Below, piece by piece: positions 60,346 to 64,000 of a stretch of 64,000 nucleotides of DNA. A model generated the notes under the pieces. It saw only the letters and a list, made by a program, of their open reading frames with translations, was not told the DNA's origin and made no database searches. Location: NCBI RefSeq assembly GCF_003219795.1, contig NZ_QJVC01000012.1, positions 26,669 to 90,668 of the forward strand, written 5' to 3'. Numbering within the stretch: the first letter of the stretch is position 1; each line of letters begins with the position of its first letter. Both the position numbers and the translations under genes were made by a program. Source of the DNA: Arthrobacter psychrolactophilus. Lineage in GTDB: Bacteria; Actinomycetota; Actinomycetes; Actinomycetales; Micrococcaceae.

Positions 60346-60591
60346 ATGGCTAGCAACGAAGAAATCCTGGCTGGTTTGGCCGAAATCGTCAACGAAGAGA
60401 CTGGCCTCGCCCCCGAAGCCGTTGAGCTGGACAAGTCCTTCACCGATGACCTGGACATCGACTCCATCTCCATGATGACCATCGTCGTCAACGCTGAAGA
60501 GAAGTTCGACGTGAAGATCCCGGACGAGGAAGTCAAGAACCTCAAGACCGTTGGCGACGCTGTCTCCTTCATCGCCGGCGCACAGGCTTAA
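60346..60591 (+). CDS. acpP: acyl carrier protein
   Basis: An 81-residue acidic four-helix carrier. The phosphopantetheine attachment site is Ser40 in DLDIDSISMM, with DSI in place of the common DSL, as in other actinobacterial ACPs. AAAAGGAGCC precedes the ATG at optimal distance, making this the best ribosome binding site of the operon; the frame continues 21 codons upstream without ACP similarity. It carries growing acyl chains for FabH and FabF. Confidence 0.97.
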   Translation: MASNEEILAGLAEIVNEETGLAPEAVELDKSFTDDLDIDSISMMTIVVNAEEKFDVKIPDEEVKNLKTVGDAVSFIAGAQA

Positions 60592-60610
60592 TTAGCTGCT
60601 GGGTTTTGCC

Positions 60611-60686
60611 CCCTGTCCGTGCGAGCATCGTTCGTGCCGGACAGGGCCTAGTGGTTGGCCGGAGAAGCAGGACGCCGGCCAACCAC
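60611..60686 (+). terminator. tandem stem-loops between acpP and fabF
   Basis: CCCTGTCCG/CGGACAGGG (60611-60619 with 60638-60646) and a perfect 12-bp stem (60651-60662 with 60675-60686). Neither has a T-tract. They probably stabilise the acpP mRNA end or lower read-through to fabF. Confidence 0.6.
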
Positions 60687-60735
60687 CTCACCATCCTTTA
60701 GCCCTGACACATTAATTTTTTTAGAGAGTTGAATC

Positions 60736-61995
60736 ATGGCCCGCAAAGTAGTTATCACCGGACTTGGAGCAACGACGCCCATCGGCGGCGACGTTCCAAC
60801 CATGTGGAAGAACGCCCTCCAGGGTGTTTCTGGTACCCACACCCTCACCGATGATTGGGTAGAGAAGTACGCTCTGCCCGTTCACTTCGCAGCCAAGGCC
60901 ACAACTCCCGCCACTGAGGTGCTCAGCCGCGTTGAAGCCAAGCGCATGGACCCCTCAACGCAGTTTGCCGTCGTGGCAGCTCGCGAAGCCTGGAAGGACT
61001 CCGGCATTGAGGAGGTCGACCACGACCGCCTCGCCGTAGCATTCGCTACCGGTATCGGTGGCGTGTGGACCCTCCTTGACGCTTGGGACACCTTGCGTGA
61101 AAAGGGCCCCCGCCGCGTTCTGCCCATGACGGTTCCCATGCTCATGCCTAACGGCCCGGCCGCAGCTGTCAGCCTCGATCTCGGTGCCCGCGCCGGTGCC
61201 CACACCCCCGTCTCGGCGTGTGCGTCCGGAACCGAAGCCATGCACATTGCCCTTGAGCTCATCCGCTCGGGCAAGGCTGACGTCGTCATGGCCGGTGGCG
61301 CCGAAGCTGCCATCCACCCCATGCCGATGGCATCCTTTGCCGCCATGCAGGCCCTCTCCAAGCGCAATGACTCCCCGGAGACCGCCTCGCGCCCCTACGA
61401 CATCAGCCGCGACGGCTTTGTCATGGGTGAAGGTGCAGGCGCTCTGGTGCTGGAAGCCGAGGAGCACGCTCTTGCTCGTGGTGCCCGCATCTACGGTGAG
61501 CTGGCCGGTACGGCCGTCACCGCCGATGCCTACCACATCACGGCTCCGGACCCCGAGGGCCTCGGTGCTACCCGCGCCCTCAAGGCCGCTCTGTACGACG
61601 CCCGTGCGCTGCCGGAAGACGTGGTTCACGTCAACGCGCACGCAACCTCCACCCCTGTTGGCGACAAGCCCGAGTACACGGCCCTCAAGGCTGCCCTGGG
61701 CGATCATGTCAACAACGTCTGCGTCTCCGCCACCAAGTCCCAGATGGGCCACCTCTTGGGTGCCTCGGGTGCCGTGGAGTCCGTGCTGACCGCGCTGGCT
61801 GTTTACCACCGTCTGGCTCCTGTCACGATCAACTTGGAGAACCAGGACCCGGAGATTCCCCTCGACGTGGTCACGGGCACCCCTCGCGCGCTGCCTGAGG
61901 GCGAGATCATGGCCCTGAACAACTCCTTCGGCTTCGGCGGTCACAACGCTGTTGTGGCTATCCGCAGCACGGGCCCCAAGGTCGAACTGGCCTAA
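60736..61995 (+). CDS. fabF: beta-ketoacyl-ACP synthase II
   Basis: A 419-residue elongating ketosynthase. The nucleophile Cys162 lies in PVSACASGTEAMH; the two active-site histidines are in VNAHATSTPVGD and SFGFGGHNAV, and KSQMGHLLGASGAVE carries the conserved Lys. It extends acyl-ACP with malonyl-ACP. Corresponds to KasA in the mycobacterial operon. Its ATG follows AGAGAG. A long perfect terminator ends the operon. Confidence 0.97.
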   Translation: MARKVVITGLGATTPIGGDVPTMWKNALQGVSGTHTLTDDWVEKYALPVHFAAKATTPATEVLSRVEAKRMDPSTQFAVVAAREAWKDSGIEEVDHDRLAVAFATGIGGVWTLLDAWDTLREKGPRRVLPMTVPMLMPNGPAAAVSLDLGARAGAHTPVSACASGTEAMHIALELIRSGKADVVMAGGAEAAIHPMPMASFAAMQALSKRNDSPETASRPYDISRDGFVMGEGAGALVLEAEEHALARGARIYGELAGTAVTADAYHITAPDPEGLGATRALKAALYDARALPEDVVHVNAHATSTPVGDKPEYTALKAALGDHVNNVCVSATKSQMGHLLGASGAVESVLTALAVYHRLAPVTINLENQDPEIPLDVVTGTPRALPEGEIMALNNSFGFGGHNAVVAIRSTGPKVELA

Positions 61996-62032
61996 GGTTC
62001 GCCTCGTTTAGCCCGGAGTATTCTTTGGGGAT

Positions 62033-62080
62033 AAGAACGACGGCGGGACTCACCAAAAGGTGAGTCCCGCCGTCGTTCTT
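62033..62080. terminator. bidirectional terminator between fabF and DUF3145
   Basis: A perfect 22-bp stem (62033-62054 with 62059-62080) with loop AAAA, flanked by GTTTAAGTTT on the plus side. It serves both convergent genes and contains CGACGGCGGG. Confidence 0.9.
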
Positions 62081-62099
62081 GTTTAAGTTTGAAGATTTC

Positions 62100-62603
62100 T
62101 TAGCCGACGTGGTGGAGCCAGCGCACAGGGGCTCCGGCCGCCGCGTGGCGGAAGGGTTCAAGTTCCTCGTCCCATGCCTCGCCTAAGGCCAAGGAGAGCT
62201 CCTGGTAAACAAGTGAGGGATCGCCCTTGCCGGTTTCGTAGGCGTAGCGGATGCGGTCCTCGGAGACCATGATGTTGCCGTGGACGTCGGTGACGGCATG
62301 GAAAATGCCCAACTCGGGGGTGTGTGACCAGCGTGATCCATCAACACCTGCGCTGGGATCCTCGGTGACCTCGTAGCGAACATTTGCCCATCCGCGCAGG
62401 GCCGAGGCCAGACGGGATCCTGTTCCGGCCGGTCCGCGCCAGGCAAGTTCAGTGCGCAGCACATTGCGCGCCGCGGGCTGTGCAGTCCACTGCAAGTCCG
62501 AGCGCTGATCCATCACGGCTGCAATGGACGATTCAATATGCGGGCACATGACAGCCGGGGCTGAGTGTACGAACAAAACCCCGCGCGTGGTTTCAACCTT
62601 CAT
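62100..62603 (-). CDS. DUF3145 family protein
   Basis: A 167-residue actinobacterial protein of the DUF3145 family: RGVLFVHSAPAVMCPHIES, then WRGPAGTGSRLASALRGW, SVDG-like GVDGSRWSHTPELG and ALGEAWDEELEPFRHAA near the end. The ATG at 62603 has GGAGG 5 nt upstream and starts exactly where family similarity starts; a longer open frame is not supported. It sits next to the fatty-acid operon, as in related genera. Function unknown. Confidence 0.92.
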   Translation of the reverse strand: MKVETTRGVLFVHSAPAVMCPHIESSIAAVMDQRSDLQWTAQPAARNVLRTELAWRGPAGTGSRLASALRGWANVRYEVTEDPSAGVDGSRWSHTPELGIFHAVTDVHGNIMVSEDRIRYAYETGKGDPSLVYQELSLALGEAWDEELEPFRHAAAGAPVRWLHHVG

Positions 62604-62820
62604 TCCATCCTCCATTGCAGTAGGTGCGTCTTCCCCAACGACCTTCAACGGACGGAACTGGCATTGCGCAGAGCTTGGCGTAACAGGCCCTGGTTGTCCG
62701 GGTTTACACCCGGGCTTATTGTTCTTGAGCGATAGCTCCTTATCATTGTGCCGTAGCTGGGCCAATTACGCCACCGTCGGGAGATTCTGGTCCCGGTGGT
62801 ATCGCTCACGCCCCATTTCC

Positions 62821-63756
62821 CTAGGCGCGAGGATGCGCCGTACGGTAGCTATCGCGCAGCCGTTCCACAGAAACGTGCGTGTAAAGCTGGGTCGTTGCGA
62901 GCGAACTATGACCTAAGATTTCTTGCACGGAACGCAGATCGGCACCTCCGTCGAGCAGATGCGTCGCGGCTGAATGTCGCAGTGTATGCGGGCCCGTGGC
63001 AGAGGTATCACCGAGGGAGGCAAAGAGTTTATCCACGACGGCGCGGACAGTTCTCTGATCGATCCGAGCACCGCGTTTGCCGAGGAAAAGTGCGGGGCCG
63101 CTCTTCTCGTTGACCAAGGAGGTGCGGCCACCGCTGAGCCAGCGACCCAGCGCAGCATCCGCGGGAACCCCAAAGGGAACCACCCGTTCCTTATTACCCT
63201 TGCCGAGGACTTTAACCGTGCGTCGTTCCCTGTTGGCATCAAGGACATCGAGGGTCACCAACTCCCCCACACGAATTCCGGTCCCATAAAGGAGTTCGAC
63301 CATGGCCAAATCACGCAGTGCCAGGGGGTCGCCTTCCCCGGCAGCCAGTTGCAAATCCTCGAGGAGTCGGCCCAATTGCTGCTGCTGCAGCACGGTGGGC
63401 AGCGTCTTCTCTCGTTTAGGGGCCCTGAGGCGGAGTGCCGGATCAACGGCGATAAGTTCTTCCCGCAGCGCCCAAGCCATAAAGCTGCGAATCGTGGCGG
63501 CACGTCGGGCAAGGGTGGAACGCGCCAGACTCGCGGCACTTTGCTCCCCCAGCCAGCGACGTAGCTGACCCAAATCAATCTCGCGGAGCGACGTATTGCC
63601 CTCTGTCACGGCTTGAATCAGAAGGGCATCGATATCGCCGCGATAGGCGCGAATGGTGTGTTCCGAGCGTCCTCGTTCGGAGCGCAGGTAACGCTCAAAG
63701 GCATCAGCAGCTTGGGCTAGCGCGGCAGGTAAGGCAGCGCGTTCTTCGGAATCCAC
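62821..63756 (-). CDS. xerC: tyrosine recombinase XerC/XerD family
   Basis: A 311-residue site-specific recombinase. The N-terminal SAM-like domain (FERYLRSERGRSEHTIRAYR) is followed by the catalytic domain with Arg in YGTGIRVGELV, Lys in VLGKGNKERVVP, H-x2-R in PHTLRHSAATHLLDGG, His in ILGHSS and the nucleophile Tyr in TQLYTHVS. It likely resolves chromosome dimers at dif. The choice of XerC over XerD rests on overall style and is less certain. It is not next to an att-like repeat or integrase cargo, so it is a housekeeping enzyme rather than phage. Confidence 0.92.
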   Translation of the reverse strand: MDSEERAALPAALAQAADAFERYLRSERGRSEHTIRAYRGDIDALLIQAVTEGNTSLREIDLGQLRRWLGEQSAASLARSTLARRAATIRSFMAWALREELIAVDPALRLRAPKREKTLPTVLQQQQLGRLLEDLQLAAGEGDPLALRDLAMVELLYGTGIRVGELVTLDVLDANRERRTVKVLGKGNKERVVPFGVPADAALGRWLSGGRTSLVNEKSGPALFLGKRGARIDQRTVRAVVDKLFASLGDTSATGPHTLRHSAATHLLDGGADLRSVQEILGHSSLATTQLYTHVSVERLRDSYRTAHPRA

Positions 63757-63924
63757 ACCACCACTGTGCGCTGTTGTTCCGGATGGGGCAAGTTGCCCCG
63801 CCGTGGCAGCTGCGAATGCTTACGGAGTGGTTCCCATGGTCAGCTTTGCGCTCTTTTCGCTTCCGGATACTGCATCCGGCCAGAGTCGCCCTGCCGGTCA
63901 TCATCACTGCCCGCACACGACCAG

Positions 63925-64000
63925 GTTATTCGTTGGGGTGGGTGAGGGCGTAGTGCTCGTATTCGCGGTCGAGTGTTTCTTGGTAGTCGTGGTTGTTCTT
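63925..64000 (-). CDS. unidentified gene, C-terminal end only
   Basis: An open minus-strand frame enters from the right edge and stops with TAA at 63925. Only 24 residues are visible, ending YALTHPNE, hydrophilic with many Asp, Glu, His and Asn. Codon use looks like real coding sequence, but no family can be named. It is upstream of xerC on the same strand, with about 170 nt between. Confidence 0.4.

Noticed and set aside
60955-61944. 329-codon minus-strand frame over fabF
   Set aside because: Antisense shadow of fabF.
62821-63756. Tyrosine recombinase as a sign of a prophage or integrative element
   Set aside because: It has XerC/D features and a housekeeping neighbourhood; no tRNA-adjacent att repeats, phage genes or excisionase are visible.
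1-64000. CRISPR array or cas genes
   Set aside because: No regularly spaced direct repeats and no Cas-like proteins were seen.

Overview
The window is chromosomal DNA of a high-GC Gram-positive actinobacterium, most likely in the family Micrococcaceae (Arthrobacter-like). Four things point there: the block peroxiredoxin - DUF3052 - aceE - PucR-type regulator - fabD - fabH - acpP - fabF, which matches the mycobacterial and Streptomyces arrangement; the DUF3145, DUF3817 and MptB families; a type A RNase P RNA; and many promoters that seem to give leaderless mRNAs. I see no prophage, CRISPR array or intact insertion sequence. The genus cannot be fixed from the sequence alone.

Layout. 1-2.0 kb: end of an MFS transporter, then a luciferase-like monooxygenase and an esterase. 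2.1-2.9 kb: an AT-richer pocket with three tiny ORFs, two of them behind near-perfect Shine-Dalgarno sequences. 2.9-9.2 kb: a tightly coupled biotin operon (bioB-bioA-bioF-P450-bioD) with a divergent TetR-type regulator (BioQ-like) and a perfect palindromic operator over the bioB promoter. 9.2-13.8 kb: housekeeping and unknown genes. 13.8-19.8 kb: two MptB-type and two GT87-type membrane glycosyltransferases in a two-by-two arrangement, probably for lipomannan-like envelope glycans. 19.9-29.9 kb: oligoribonuclease, tRNA-His, peptide deformylase, a sugar transporter, an acyltransferase-like protein, release factor 3, a secreted HNH nuclease, rnpB, a long GAPDH and YaaA.

29.9-37.2 kb is the most distinctive part. 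A NarL-type two-component system is flanked by two serine-hydrolase lipoproteins, one with all three catalytic motifs destroyed, and by a LAxTG-anchored surface protein with an aerolysin-like region. A 15-bp motif containing the palindrome GACCTAGGTC lies upstream of the two hydrolases and the surface protein, which suggests one envelope regulon. 37.3-41.6 kb: zinc-ribbon-like protein, Nif3-like protein, msrA, cysK, cysE. 41.8-50.2 kb: gluconate/idonate catabolism (gnd, idnD, idnO, two further dehydrogenases, an MHS transporter and an IclR regulator) with a shared putative operator.

50.3-50.5 kb: a candidate small RNA with its own promoter and two hairpins that carry the same C-rich loop, resembling the actinobacterial 6C RNA. 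50.6-53.6 kb: exonuclease-BRCT protein, tRNA-Val, sirtuin, peroxiredoxin, DUF3052. 53.9-62.0 kb: pyruvate dehydrogenase E1 and the type II fatty-acid synthase operon with its regulator, linking acetyl-CoA supply to lipid synthesis. 62.1-64.0 kb: DUF3145, a XerC/D recombinase, and the end of an unidentified gene.
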